From Gilliamella sp. N-G2 (lineage in GTDB: Bacteria > Pseudomonadota > Gammaproteobacteria > Enterobacterales > Orbaceae), in assembly GCF_002142215.1 (NCBI RefSeq), contig NZ_NAST01000009.1:1-64000 (forward strand): 64,000 nucleotides of DNA, in the 5' to 3' direction. Of this stretch, positions 8,537 through 18,795 are shown piece by piece. A program made the translations under genes and the position numbers. A model generated the notes under the pieces. The model did no database searches, was not told the origin of the DNA, and worked only from the letters and a program-made list of their open reading frames with translations. The first letter of the stretch is position 1. Each line of letters starts with the position of its first letter.

Positions 8537-9661
8537 GTGATGATTATGCAAGAAGCCCAATTAGTAGAAAGTCTCAATAAACTGTTGCTATCAGCATTGG
8601 AAAAGCGTGCTTCCGATATCCATTTCGAACCTTATCATCAATACTATCGAATTCGCATGCGAATTGATGGCGTTTTACAAAATATACTAATGCCGCCACC
8701 AAGTCTTGCTAAGCAAATAGCTGCTAGGTTGAAGATTATGGCTAATTTAAATATTGCTGAACATCGTTTACCACAAGATGGCCAATTGGTGATAAATAAC
8801 TATGCCATGCGCATCGCTACTTTACCTGTGATCAACGGTGAAAAGATTGTATTACGGGTCATGGATAATCATGAATCAGAGATGACCATTAATGATTTAG
8901 GATTAACTGAACAAGATTTAATTACATTTAAACAGATATTGGATTATCCGCAAGGATTGATTTTAGTTACTGGGCCAACCGGCAGTGGTAAAACCATGAC
9001 ATTGTATAGTGCTTTAAAACGATTAAACAAAGCTGAACGTAATATTTGTAGTGTTGAAGATCCGATCGAAATTCCTTTAGATGGAGTCAATCAAACCGCG
9101 ATTAATTTTAAAGCTGGTCTGACATTTTCGGTCATACTGCGCTCCTTGTTACGCCAAGATCCGGATGTGATGATGATAGGGGAAATTCGTGATCACGAAA
9201 CCGCTGAAATCGCTATTCAAGCAGCACAAACTGGGCATTTGGTGTTGTCAACTTTACACACTAATTCTAGTGGTGAAGCGATTGTTCGATTAAATCAGAT
9301 GGGTATCAAAAATTATCTTTTATCATCTAGTTTAAAATTGGTTATTGCTCAACGTTTAGTGCGTAAACTTTGCCAAAATTGTAAAGTGGTTGCTAGTGAA
9401 CTGGTTTTAATAGGTAACCAACCTTCGCCACATTATATTTCTATGGGATGTGAAAAGTGTGTTGGTGGTTATTTAGGGAGAGTTGGTTTATATGAACTTT
9501 TAATCATCACGCCAGACGTGCAACAGCAGATTCTAACCAATCAACCCATCTTATCTAAGAATAGAGTCACCCTAATGCAAGCGGGCTATCAATTAGTGCA
9601 GCAGGGCGTTACTACGTTGGCTGAATTAAATCGAGTTTTAGGTGAGGTAATTATTGGGTAA
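8537..9661 (+). CDS. hofB: Type IV pilus assembly ATPase (HofB/PilB family)
   Basis: The cytoplasmic hexameric ATPase powers pilus extension. Walker A GPTGSGKT is near residue 146, Walker B-like DPDVMMIGEIRD follows, and the His box TGHLVLSTLHTN is present. Paired cysteines CQNC and CEKC form the tetracysteine zinc site typical of PilB/GspE and absent from PilT. At 374 residues it is shorter than E. coli HofB (about 460) and lacks most of the N-terminal GspE domain. The start could be GTG 8537, ATG 8540 or ATG 8546; none has a strong ribosome site. Confidence 0.9.
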   Translation: MMIMQEAQLVESLNKLLLSALEKRASDIHFEPYHQYYRIRMRIDGVLQNILMPPPSLAKQIAARLKIMANLNIAEHRLPQDGQLVINNYAMRIATLPVINGEKIVLRVMDNHESEMTINDLGLTEQDLITFKQILDYPQGLILVTGPTGSGKTMTLYSALKRLNKAERNICSVEDPIEIPLDGVNQTAINFKAGLTFSVILRSLLRQDPDVMMIGEIRDHETAEIAIQAAQTGHLVLSTLHTNSSGEAIVRLNQMGIKNYLLSSSLKLVIAQRLVRKLCQNCKVVASELVLIGNQPSPHYISMGCEKCVGGYLGRVGLYELLIITPDVQQQILTNQPILSKNRVTLMQAGYQLVQQGVTTLAELNRVLGEVIIG

Positions 9662-9667
9662 TTGTAA

Positions 9668-10837
9668 ATGAAGCGACTATATTTTTGGTATGACATTAAT
9701 TTTCAGCAAAATAAGATTATTGCTACATCTAAGCAAGATGTGAAAAAACAGCTATTATCGCAAGGGCAAGTTGCGATTAAAATTTGTGTCGGTAATATCA
9801 TTACCAATAAGAGTTTTAAGCCTAGTGATTTGTTAATTATCACTAAACAGTTAGCCACCATGTTAAAGGCGGGTTTATCGATCATTGATAGTTTGAGATT
9901 ACTCATTGATGATCAACCCAAGCCACAATGGCAATATTTGTTGGCAAATATTAGTCAACAGATAGTCAAAGGTGAATCGTTATCGATAGTTTTACAACAT
10001 CATCATTCAGTATTTCCGGCACTTTACTGTGAAATTATCGCCATCGGTGAATTAACAGGCCAATTAGATCACAGCTTTGAACAGTTAACTTTACATCTTG
10101 AAAAATCATTGGAATTGCAAAAACAGATTAAAAAGGCAATGAGCTATCCGCTCTTTCTATTATCAGTATCAGTGCTAGTTATTATGGTAATGATGTTTAT
10201 TGTGTTGCCAAAATTCTCCGACATTTATCAGAGCTTTGATGCTCAGTTACCTTATTTTACTCAACTAGTGATAGACTTTGCGAATGGCATTCAACAAAAT
10301 GGATTAATTGTATTATTAGCACTAATGATTGGTTATTTTATATTTCTGTATTTCTTAAAAAAACGTTATCAGTTATCAATCGATCGGTTAAAATTAAGGT
10401 TGCCATTATTTGGACAACTTATTCAGTCGCAGTGTTTAATGCAAATCTTTCATACTTTAGCGATCACTCAGCAAGCTGGTATTCCATTACTGAAAGGACT
10501 AATTGCTTCAGCAAATATTACAGGAAATGATTACTATCGTGACATTATCAGAAAAATGATTAACGGTATTGAGCAAGGTAATGCGTTTAGTCAGATGTTA
10601 TCGTCCTATTTTCCTAAGTTATGTGTGCAATTGGTTCATGTTGGTGAGGAGTCAGGTTCGTTGGATGTGATGCTTAATAATTTATCTCAATACTATCAAC
10701 AACAAAATCAAACCTTAACAGATAATTTAGTAAAATCATTTGAGCCATTACTGATGTCATTTTTAGCTTTGATCATTGGCGGATTAGTTATTGCAATGTA
10801 TTTACCAATATTTCAAATGGGAGATGTGATTCATTAA
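9668..10837 (+). CDS. hofC: Type IV pilus inner-membrane platform protein (HofC/PilC)
   Basis: The 389-residue protein has two GspF domains, each ending in long membrane helices, with segments near 170-190 and 205-225 and a C-terminal helix. KAMSYPLFLL and the ESGSLDVML block are family signatures. It anchors the assembly ATPase. It starts six bases after the ATPase gene and its stop overlaps the next start by one base, so the genes are translationally coupled. Confidence 0.93.
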   Translation: MKRLYFWYDINFQQNKIIATSKQDVKKQLLSQGQVAIKICVGNIITNKSFKPSDLLIITKQLATMLKAGLSIIDSLRLLIDDQPKPQWQYLLANISQQIVKGESLSIVLQHHHSVFPALYCEIIAIGELTGQLDHSFEQLTLHLEKSLELQKQIKKAMSYPLFLLSVSVLVIMVMMFIVLPKFSDIYQSFDAQLPYFTQLVIDFANGIQQNGLIVLLALMIGYFIFLYFLKKRYQLSIDRLKLRLPLFGQLIQSQCLMQIFHTLAITQQAGIPLLKGLIASANITGNDYYRDIIRKMINGIEQGNAFSQMLSSYFPKLCVQLVHVGEESGSLDVMLNNLSQYYQQQNQTLTDNLVKSFEPLLMSFLALIIGGLVIAMYLPIFQMGDVIH

Positions 10838-11577
10838 TGGCTGTAATGGTTTTTTTTGTTGGTCTTGCAGTAGGTAGTTTTGTACAAGTTGCTTATTCGC
10901 GTTATTTTCCTTCGCAATCTTTATTTGCTTATTTAGTGGCTATTAGTATTCCTCGCTCTAAGTGCAAGAATTGTCATCACCAACTTTATACTTGGCATTT
11001 GATTCCGATATTGTCATGGATGATGTTAGGGAGACGTTGCTATTTTTGTCAGCGTAAAATTACTTTTCATCATCTATTTTTTGAACTGTCAATAGCAGGT
11101 TTATTTTTATTGATTTACTTGGACAAAGGACTCACTTTTCAAAGTGGTTTATTAATGTTACTTGCTGCTTGTTTTTTGGTTTTAGCATTGATTGATTTTC
11201 ACTATTTTTTACTGCCTGATTTTTTTACTCAATCGTTGATGTGGGGGGGATTGATAATGGCTTATTTTAATCTATGTTCCTTAACCATCAATGATTCCTT
11301 AACGGGTATTTTTTATGGCTATTTGATGCTTAAATTACCCGCCATCTGCTATTTTTTCCTAACTAAACGAGTTGGCTTAGGTGATGGTGATATTAAACTT
11401 GCTGCGGCTTTGGGGGCATGGGTACCTTGTCAATTTATACCGATATTGCTAATTATGGCGTCATTATTAGGAATATTCTATTTTATTTTGGCAAAATGCA
11501 GAACCTCAATGCATATTGCTTTTGGCCCTTTTTTATTATTATCCGGCTATATAATACTCTATTGGTTTAGATTTTGA
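10837..11577 (+). CDS. Prepilin peptidase / N-methyltransferase (PilD family)
   Basis: The 246-residue polytopic membrane aspartic protease cleaves and N-methylates the prepilin at 8081. The zinc-binding pairs C43xxC46 and C68xxC71 are present. The two catalytic aspartates lie in ALIDFHYFLLPD and GLGDGDIKLAAALG. Its ATG overlaps the stop of the platform gene. A run of seven G (11243-11249) falls at about codon 136. Confidence 0.94.
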   Translation: MAVMVFFVGLAVGSFVQVAYSRYFPSQSLFAYLVAISIPRSKCKNCHHQLYTWHLIPILSWMMLGRRCYFCQRKITFHHLFFELSIAGLFLLIYLDKGLTFQSGLLMLLAACFLVLALIDFHYFLLPDFFTQSLMWGGLIMAYFNLCSLTINDSLTGIFYGYLMLKLPAICYFFLTKRVGLGDGDIKLAAALGAWVPCQFIPILLIMASLLGIFYFILAKCRTSMHIAFGPFLLLSGYIILYWFRF

Positions 11578-11757
11578 TTTTTAATTGATTGATTTATAAA
11601 TCATTATCTTTTTGATTTCTTATTAATTTACCGTATTAATTTGCTTATAACTAAAAAGGATAACGTTAGGAAAATTAGTTATTTTTACTCAGTTTCAATC
11701 AGGATTATAGTACTAATAAAATCTTTCAGATTTATTATTAAATGTAAGGAATAATTA

Positions 11758-12924
11758 ATGACTAGTACTACCGCAAAAAGTATTGCAGCATTAAAAGATG
11801 AGATGATTGAGTGGCGTCATCATATCCATGCTCACCCAGAAACCGCATTTGAAGAAAAACTGACTACTGAGTATATTATTGAAAAGCTAAAATCGTTTGG
11901 AATTACCGAACTCTATACCGATTTTGCACCAACTGGTGTGGTAGGGGTGATCCAAGGTAAGAATAAAGGCCGTACGATTGGTTTACGTTCGGATATAGAT
12001 GCCTTGGATATAGTTGAGGAAAATAAAATCGATTACTGTTCGAAAATTCCCGGAAAAATGCATGCATGCGGACATGATGGTCATACGGCAACATTATTGG
12101 GTGCGGCAAAATATTTAAGTGCTAATCGTGATTTTTCGGGTACGGTAGTTGTAATTTTCCAACCTGCTGAAGAGAACGAAGGTGGTGGTAGAGTGATGGT
12201 GGAAAATGGTCTATTTGAAAAATTTCCGATCGAAGCTGTTTACGGTATGCATAATCAACCTAATTTAGAATTAAATCATTTTTTGATTAATCATGGTCCA
12301 GTAATGGCATCTTATGATGTTTTTGAAATCAAAATCACAGGTGTTGGTGCACATGCGGCTGCACCGCATTTAGGTAAAGATACCATTTTAACTGCCACTC
12401 ATATTGTGAATAATTTGCAGACTATTGTTAGCCGTAATTTAAATCCAACAGATTCACTGGTGGTTAGTGTGACACAAATTCATAGTGGTGACACTTGGAA
12501 TGTGCTTCCTCAACATGCGGTGATTCGTGGTACAGTTAGGGCGTTAAGTACTGAAGATCAATATTTGGCAGAAGAACGAATCAAACATATTTCAATCGGA
12601 ACAGCCTTGACTTTTTGCACCAAAGCTGAAGTCGATTATCAACGTCGTTATCCAGCAACAATCAATCATACTAAACAAGCTGATATTGCTATTAAAGTTG
12701 CACAAAAAATTGTGGGTAACGATAAAGTTATTATTGATTCACCACCAACTATGGGATCAGAAGATTTTGCTTTTATGTTACAAAAAGTACCTGGCGTTTA
12801 TATTAAAATAGGGGCTGGAAAGGGGACTAACGTTCATAATCCGTCATATAACTTTAATGATGAAATTCTCACGACTGGGGTTGAATATTTTGTCGAAATC
12901 GTTAATCAAGAATTAGGAAATTAA
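11758..12924 (+). CDS. M20D amidohydrolase (hippurate/N-acyl amino acid hydrolase type)
   Basis: The 388-residue cytoplasmic metallohydrolase belongs to the M20D family. RHHIHAHPE, MHACGHDGHTA, FQPAEENEGG, GMHNQP and the C-terminal GSEDFAFM supply the metal ligands and catalytic residues. Family members deacylate N-acyl amino acids such as hippurate, or N-acetyl-diaminopimelate; the substrate cannot be chosen from sequence. It stands alone; the 180-base upstream gap is AT-rich with a weak AAGGA ribosome site. Confidence 0.88.
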   Translation: MTSTTAKSIAALKDEMIEWRHHIHAHPETAFEEKLTTEYIIEKLKSFGITELYTDFAPTGVVGVIQGKNKGRTIGLRSDIDALDIVEENKIDYCSKIPGKMHACGHDGHTATLLGAAKYLSANRDFSGTVVVIFQPAEENEGGGRVMVENGLFEKFPIEAVYGMHNQPNLELNHFLINHGPVMASYDVFEIKITGVGAHAAAPHLGKDTILTATHIVNNLQTIVSRNLNPTDSLVVSVTQIHSGDTWNVLPQHAVIRGTVRALSTEDQYLAEERIKHISIGTALTFCTKAEVDYQRRYPATINHTKQADIAIKVAQKIVGNDKVIIDSPPTMGSEDFAFMLQKVPGVYIKIGAGKGTNVHNPSYNFNDEILTTGVEYFVEIVNQELGN

Positions 12925-12934
12925 GCAATAAAAA

Positions 12935-12966
12935 AATCAGGGATAATTTTATAATTATTCCTGATT
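12935..12966 (-). terminator. Terminator of ygfZ
   Basis: The AATCAGG...CCTGATT hairpin has a long stem (12935-12948 and 12953-12966, one wobble) and is followed by a T-run on the minus strand, consistent with termination of ygfZ. Confidence 0.65.
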
Positions 12967-12981
12967 AATGAATGTAATTTA

Positions 12982-13860
12982 TTAATTAAAATTCAATATG
13001 CTATCTGGTTGATTTTTTACTCTGAATTTTGTTTCGATATCAATTCCGTTAGCTAATACCACTTGTGCATAAATTGCATCATTTTGATCAAGTTTTAATG
13101 CAGCTAATACTTGACCTCCTTCACGCCAGTTGCCTTCAAGTTCATATTCAAGCTTATCACCAATTATAGGAAGTGTTTTACTATGACCATTGAGTAAATA
13201 AAGCCCACGATTATTTGCACCACGAAATTGTGCTCTCGCTACCATTTCTTGTCCACAATAACAGCCTTTATTGAAACTAATAGCATTATAATGTTGTAAA
13301 TTACATGCTTGGGGTAATAAACTTTCAATATTTGGTTTATCAATAATGGCATATCCTGCTTCCAAATCAGATTTTAACCAATAACTGGAAGGTTGTAAGT
13401 TATTAGGCAAAGATTCAGATGATACTTTTATCACTCGCATTTCGGGTAATGGTATTTTGATGTAAGTAATATTGTTTATTGTTAAACACGTTTTACCAAT
13501 TAAGTCTAAAATAATAGATTGTTCAATATCACCACACTCTAAACCTACAAGATTTAAATCTAAAACTGGTTCAATTATTACTTTAGAGAAAACAGAATAT
13601 TTTTTAAGGGCTGAAATTTGCTTCTCGGCAACACTTTTACGTAATATATAAAATATATCCTTATCTCTTTGGAATAAAATTAAATTACTCCACATTCGTC
13701 CTTTGGGATCACAATGAGCTGCAAATAATGCAGTATGTTCATTAAGTTGATTAATATCATTAGTAATCTGACCTTGCATAAAAGTACGATTATCAATACC
13801 TGAAACCTTGACTAATTGCCAGTCAGATAAGGAAATTGGTTTACAATAAGAATTGTTCAT
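12982..13860 (-). CDS. ygfZ: Folate-binding tRNA-modifying/Fe-S protein YgfZ
   Basis: The 292-residue GcvT-like protein binds tetrahydrofolate and supports Fe-S enzymes, including MiaB-type tRNA modification. The signature KGCYCGQEMVAR, with the conserved Cys, is present, as is the N-terminal MQGQITNDI block. Length is somewhat below the E. coli protein (326). It is divergent from ilvI and has its own terminator. Confidence 0.93.
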   Translation of the reverse strand: MNNSYCKPISLSDWQLVKVSGIDNRTFMQGQITNDINQLNEHTALFAAHCDPKGRMWSNLILFQRDKDIFYILRKSVAEKQISALKKYSVFSKVIIEPVLDLNLVGLECGDIEQSIILDLIGKTCLTINNITYIKIPLPEMRVIKVSSESLPNNLQPSSYWLKSDLEAGYAIIDKPNIESLLPQACNLQHYNAISFNKGCYCGQEMVARAQFRGANNRGLYLLNGHSKTLPIIGDKLEYELEGNWREGGQVLAALKLDQNDAIYAQVVLANGIDIETKFRVKNQPDSILNFN

Positions 13861-14177
13861 TAAAAATACCTGTTAAGAATAAAGAACTCTTGTACAAAAT
13901 GACTAGCATAAATCACGTATAAAAGAGCAACAAGGAATATCTAATAATTTAAAATAAATCAAATAAAAATCCATGATTTATCATAAACTAAAGATTAACA
14001 TAATTGCATTAAAATAGATTAATTGGAGATTTACAAGTTATTTCTTTCAAAAATGAGGCCTAGAATCCAAAATTAAGAAGTGTATAACTTATATTGTTGA
14101 CTTAATTGATTTTCTGTATTAGTTCATGCAAAATGGAACTAATAATGACAAATTAGTTATAAATGGAGGCAACAACC
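13861..14177. other. Divergent ygfZ–ilvI intergenic region
   Basis: This AT-rich region carries the promoters of both flanking genes. A TTGACT near 14096 could be a -35 for ilvI, but no strong -10 is spaced correctly. No leader peptide with branched-chain codons or attenuator hairpin was recognised, which would fit Lrp-type rather than attenuation control. Confidence 0.4.
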
Positions 14178-15896
14178 ATGGCAAAACTGTCAGGCGCAGA
14201 AATGGTCATTCAATCCTTGATTGACCAAGGAGTTAAGCAAATTTTTGGTTACCCAGGGGGCAGTGTTCTTGATATTTATGATGCAATGCATACTTTAGGT
14301 GGAATTGAGCATATTTTGGTGCGTCACGAACAAGCTGCCGTGCATATGGCTGATGGTTATGCCCGAGCAACAGGTGATGTCGGCGTGGTTTTAGTTACTT
14401 CCGGTCCGGGTGCAACCAATACCATTACGGGAATTGCCACAGCTTATATGGATTCTGTACCATTAGTTATTTTGTCAGGTCAAGTTGCTAGTAATTTAAT
14501 TGGTAATGATGCCTTCCAAGAGTGTGATATGGTTGGCATCTCTCGACCGATTGTTAAGCATAGTTTTCTTATAAAAGACAGCAAAGATATCCCTGAAACG
14601 ATTAAAAAAGCGTTTTATATTGCATCAACTGGTCGGCCGGGCCCGGTCGTGATTGATTTGCCGAAAGATATCGTTAATCCGGCAAATAAATATAACTATA
14701 ATTATCCAAAATCCGTAACAATGCGATCTTACAACCCGACTATTCAAGGGCATAAAGGGCAAATCAAAAAAGCATTGACTACATTGTTGTCGGCTAAAAA
14801 ACCGGTTCTCTATATTGGTGGCGGGGTAATTAGTGCCAATGCCAGTCAGGTAGTTAAATCTTTAGCGGATAAATTAAATTTGCCAGTTACAACAACCTTA
14901 ATGGGAATCAGCGCCTTTCCTGGAACCGATAAAAAGTATTTAGGTATGATTGGTATGCATGGTGTCTATGAAGCCAATATGACCATGCATAATGCCGACG
15001 TGATTTTTGCCGTTGGTGCTCGCTTTGATGATAGAACCACTAATAATGTGGAAAAATATTGCCCTAAGGCCAAAATTATTCATATTGATATCGATCCAAC
15101 CTCAATTTCGAAAACGGTATCAGCCGCTATTCCGGTGGTAGGCGATGCGAAAAAAGTACTTGAAACTATGTTATCGCAACTTGATGAACTTAATGTTGAT
15201 CGTGATTTAGATGCGATAATCGATTGGTGGAAGCAGATCGATCATTGGCGTGCGCGTAAATGTTTAGCATATAGTCATGAAGGCAAAAGTATTAAACCAC
15301 AAGAAGCGATTGAAGTTTTATATAAGCTGACTAAGGGGGATGCTTATATTGCAACTGATGTTGGTCAACATCAAATGTTTACTGCGCTCTATTATCCCTT
15401 TGACAAACCTCGTCACTTTATTACTTCTGGCGGTCTGGGTACGATGGGCTTTGGCTTACCTGCAGCTTTGGGAGTTAAGCTTGCGTTTCCTAAAAAGCAT
15501 GTAGTATGTGTGACCGGTGACGGTAGTATTCAGATGAATATTCAAGAGCTTTCAACGGCCTTGCAATATGGCTTACCGGTGATTGTTTTAAATCTTAACA
15601 ACCGATTTTTAGGTATGGTTAAACAGTGGCAAGATATGATTTATGCCGGTCGTCATTCGTCATCTTATATGGAGTCATTACCTGATTTTGCTAAAATTGC
15701 CGAAGCATATGGTCATGTAGGCATGAGGATTGATAAGCGTGAAGATCTTGAACCAAAACTTAAAGAAGCTCTTTCAATAAAAAATCGTTTAGTTTTTATT
15801 GATGTCATGACCGATGCTACCGAACATGTATATCCAATGCAAATTCGTGGCGGAGCAATGAATGAAATGTGGTTAAGTAAAACGGAGAGAACCTAA
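14178..15896 (+). CDS. ilvI: Acetolactate synthase large subunit
   Basis: The TPP/FAD enzyme makes acetolactate or acetohydroxybutyrate for branched-chain amino acids. [14 protein letters not shown], the VRHEQAA glutamate, the FAD domain and the C-terminal TPP motif [12 protein letters not shown] are present. I chose ATG 14178 because GGAGG lies eight bases upstream and the product then starts MAKLSGAEM like IlvI; an in-frame ATG at 14163 overlaps that ribosome site. Length is 572 residues. The stop overlaps ilvH by one base. Confidence 0.96.
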   Translation: MAKLSGAEMVIQSLIDQGVKQIFGYPGGSVLDIYDAMHTLGGIEHILVRHEQAAVHMADGYARATGDVGVVLVTSGPGATNTITGIATAYMDSVPLVILSGQVASNLIGNDAFQECDMVGISRPIVKHSFLIKDSKDIPETIKKAFYIASTGRPGPVVIDLPKDIVNPANKYNYNYPKSVTMRSYNPTIQGHKGQIKKALTTLLSAKKPVLYIGGGVISANASQVVKSLADKLNLPVTTTLMGISAFPGTDKKYLGMIGMHGVYEANMTMHNADVIFAVGARFDDRTTNNVEKYCPKAKIIHIDIDPTSISKTVSAAIPVVGDAKKVLETMLSQLDELNVDRDLDAIIDWWKQIDHWRARKCLAYSHEGKSIKPQEAIEVLYKLTKGDAYIATDVGQHQMFTALYYPFDKPRHFITSGGLGTMGFGLPAALGVKLAFPKKHVVCVTGDGSIQMNIQELSTALQYGLPVIVLNLNNRFLGMVKQWQDMIYAGRHSSSYMESLPDFAKIAEAYGHVGMRIDKREDLEPKLKEALSIKNRLVFIDVMTDATEHVYPMQIRGGAMNEMWLSKTERT

Positions 15897-16390
15897 TGCG
15901 TTATATATTATCAATTTTAACTGAAAACGAACCAGGCGCATTGTCACGAATTATTGGTTTATTTTCACAACGTGGGTTTAATATCGAATCCATTACTACC
16001 GCACAAACCGAAGATCCAACCATGAGTCGCATGACGATTCAAACTTCAGGTGATGAACATGTTTTAGAACAGATCCAAAAACAGTTACATAAACTAGTTA
16101 ATGTTTATCGCGTTAACGATTTAACCGAAGGTCCACATGTTGAGCGTGAGATTATGTTAGTCAGAGTTGCTGCTAAAACAGCTGATGCCCGAGATGAAGT
16201 TAAACGTTGTGCCGATATTTTTAGAGGTTCGATTGTTGATGTGACAGCAACTCACTATATTGTTCAAATGTCAGGTACCAGTGAAAAATTAGAGTCATTC
16301 TTATCTTCAATTCGTGAAACTTGCAATATAGTAGAAATTGTCCGTTCAGGGATCATCGGTTTATCTCGCAGCGAAAAAACGGTTAAATAA
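15896..16390 (+). CDS. ilvH: Acetolactate synthase small (regulatory) subunit
   Basis: The 164-residue ACT-domain protein activates IlvI and confers valine feedback control. The N-terminal ACT domain is clear (ILTENEPGALSRIIGLFSQ), and the C-terminal half matches IlvH. Its ATG overlaps the ilvI stop (TAATG), so the subunits are translationally coupled. Confidence 0.97.
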   Translation: MRYILSILTENEPGALSRIIGLFSQRGFNIESITTAQTEDPTMSRMTIQTSGDEHVLEQIQKQLHKLVNVYRVNDLTEGPHVEREIMLVRVAAKTADARDEVKRCADIFRGSIVDVTATHYIVQMSGTSEKLESFLSSIRETCNIVEIVRSGIIGLSRSEKTVK

Positions 16391-16409
16391 ATAATCTTCT
16401 AAATAAAAC

Positions 16410-16438
16410 AAAAGGCGCATTAAGCGCCTTTTTTATAA
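16410..16438 (+). terminator. ilvIH terminator
   Basis: The perfect nine-base stem AAAAGGCGC/GCGCCTTTT (16410-16418 and 16424-16432) with loop ATTAA runs into T residues. Confidence 0.88.
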
Positions 16439-16548
16439 ATCTATAATAACATTAAATAAATTTTGAAAAAATATTGGATAAATATCAAACAAATGATATA
16501 GTTGTCCGTTTTTTAACATTCGCGCGCGGTAATATAGGGAAATAAAGA

Positions 16549-18720
16549 ATGTTGGATGCATTATTTTGGATTGTGATGATATTTAATGTCTTCTCCGGTG
16601 TAATTGTGTTTGCCTTTATACTCATTTTCATTTTTGGTTACTTTTCTGTTAGACATGATCGCAAAAATCGTAATAAAAATAAGAAAAAAATAAAAGATTT
16701 TATTGCAAATCGTGAGTCATATAGAGATTTAACTAATGAAGAATTAAAACTATTAGAACCTTTCACAAGCCATAAAATATCTGTTCGACCTTATGAACTC
16801 CAACCATTAATTGATTGCAAAGTATCGGTAATAAAAGGAGCTTGTATTCGAAGAAAAGTAATCACCGAAGACAACAAAAGGTGTTATTACTATGAAATCG
16901 ATAATATTGATCTTTTCTTTCCGTATGATTTAGATATGTATCTTTCAAAGTATAATGTTGTTGAAGTCGTTTTTACGGACACATATGCATATGTAGTTAA
17001 TGTCAACAATTGTGGTATTCAGTTTGCTTTCGACAATTATGATCCTAATAGAATAAAAACGACTGATGTTCCAAAATCAGAGGCAGCTCCTAAGAACGCC
17101 GATTTCACTTCAGTAAATAATGACGTAAAAGTTGATTATAAAACTTTGTCTACACGTGAAGAAACACCATTGGAATTAAAATCTCGCAATCTAAGCAACT
17201 ATGGCATATTAACTTCATTTTGTTTATTATTTGCAACTATTCTTTTTATTCGTGAATGGTTAGCTGAAAATGACCAAATATTATCTACTCTGATCAAAAT
17301 TATAATATGTTTTGTTGTAGCTGTATTTTTTGCTTTGCATAAATCTAAGCTAAAATCAAAACCACAACAAGTGAAAACCATTAAGGTTAATACTTTCAAT
17401 AAAAATTCTAAATCTCACACCTTAATTGTCGATCATAAAACGAATATAGGTTATCCAAAGTATTGGTCACGTTTTCTACCTGAAGTATCAAAAACAACCA
17501 CCGAAATGGACATCAGAGGTAATCTTAATACATTACTGCGTTGTGGGAATATTTTATCAATTCATCGGGAAGTGCAACAATTCGGACCACCAAAATTTGT
17601 TTTTCGCAATAACGCTTTATTTTTTCTAGGGTTAATATTGGCAATCGTCTTCTATATTTTTTCTAATCCAATTAACAATAGTTTTTTAGCTTATCGATAT
17701 TACAGCCATCAATTACAAAATTGGCAAATCAATGATTTAACCAGCTTAAATAATAGTGATATTAAGCGAGGGGATCTTATTAACATCTCTATCAACGGTA
17801 TTTCATGTGATATTAAAGAGAGAAATAAAAATATTGACACTAAATGTCATCACTTGGCTATCAAGGATAAGCCACTGGAAAATGAAGATAATCAATTTAT
17901 GCTTTTGTTTAATACTATAAACAAAGTATTTGATGAAAAATTCATTGAAGCAGTGATAGATCCAAATACGCTCCGAATGCTAGTTTATAAAGGTGAATCT
18001 TATTTAAGTTTGAAAAATATGGGACAGATGGTTATTGATATTGATAAAATTTGTAACATCCTTGAAATTGAATGTGAATCGGTTAAATATAAATTAATTG
18101 AATTATATACTAATAAAGGAAGTTATGATGAAACAGAATGGACTAAATTAGTTACTGAAGCTGAACTTAATCCAAATTTTTCAAAATCAATAGAAATATC
18201 AAAAATTAAAGAATTTATCCCTTATATTGATAAGATTAAAAAAGATATTTTATATGAATTGAAAAATGTTGTTTATAATTATCAATTTAATGGCTTAGGA
18301 GTTGAAATTGTATTAATAGAAAATAGTTATATTCAAATAGCTCAATCAGATAGTATTGAAAATGCATCTTCTAAGGAAGATTTGAAATTATCATTAGATT
18401 ATTACTATAAAATTTTAACTAATGAAGCTAATGCAAATGATGCAATTAATTTGATTGGACTAGTAGGCGATATTAGCTATCGCGAAGATGGTAGCATTTC
18501 ACAACTTAAGCTTAATGTTAAAGATTATTATAAGGTTGATTCAGAAAAACTATTTTCATTAACGTCGCCAGTTATTATTGATATTATTATGTTCATTATT
18601 ATGGCAGCAGTAGCATTAATTAATGGGGTCACACTACTTTATAAAATTATATTTAATCAACGTCGTATTAAACTAATCACTAAATATTATTCGGATAGAG
18701 TAGTACATTACTATGGCTAG
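16549..18720 (+). CDS. IgaA/YrfF/UmoB family membrane protein, copy 1
   Basis: The 723-residue inner-membrane protein is recognised as IgaA-like from blocks shared with enterobacterial IgaA: LSTREETPLE before the second membrane segment, YPKYW, LSIHREVQQFGPPKF, two cysteine pairs, and GLVGDISY near the C-terminus. Predicted membrane segments are near 5-30, two at about 220-265, one at 355-375 and one at 675-700. The large region between the last two would be periplasmic and carries ISCDI...TKCHH and ICNILEIEC, matching the four IgaA cysteines. IgaA restrains the Rcs phosphorelay by contacting RcsD; that role here is inferred. It is first of three tandem paralogues, followed after 75 bases by the second. 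Confidence 0.75.
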   Translation: MLDALFWIVMIFNVFSGVIVFAFILIFIFGYFSVRHDRKNRNKNKKKIKDFIANRESYRDLTNEELKLLEPFTSHKISVRPYELQPLIDCKVSVIKGACIRRKVITEDNKRCYYYEIDNIDLFFPYDLDMYLSKYNVVEVVFTDTYAYVVNVNNCGIQFAFDNYDPNRIKTTDVPKSEAAPKNADFTSVNNDVKVDYKTLSTREETPLELKSRNLSNYGILTSFCLLFATILFIREWLAENDQILSTLIKIIICFVVAVFFALHKSKLKSKPQQVKTIKVNTFNKNSKSHTLIVDHKTNIGYPKYWSRFLPEVSKTTTEMDIRGNLNTLLRCGNILSIHREVQQFGPPKFVFRNNALFFLGLILAIVFYIFSNPINNSFLAYRYYSHQLQNWQINDLTSLNNSDIKRGDLINISINGISCDIKERNKNIDTKCHHLAIKDKPLENEDNQFMLLFNTINKVFDEKFIEAVIDPNTLRMLVYKGESYLSLKNMGQMVIDIDKICNILEIECESVKYKLIELYTNKGSYDETEWTKLVTEAELNPNFSKSIEISKIKEFIPYIDKIKKDILYELKNVVYNYQFNGLGVEIVLIENSYIQIAQSDSIENASSKEDLKLSLDYYYKILTNEANANDAINLIGLVGDISYREDGSISQLKLNVKDYYKVDSEKLFSLTSPVIIDIIMFIIMAAVALINGVTLLYKIIFNQRRIKLITKYYSDRVVHYYG

Positions 18721-18795
18721 ACATTAATAACGACAGGATTAAATTTTCATTTTTTGTTATAAAAATAATCAATAATTTCAGCTTGTGGAATAACA

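Noticed and set aside
14040-14177. Attenuator leader peptide for ilvIH
   Set aside because: No short frame rich in Leu, Val or Ile codons followed by a terminator hairpin was found.
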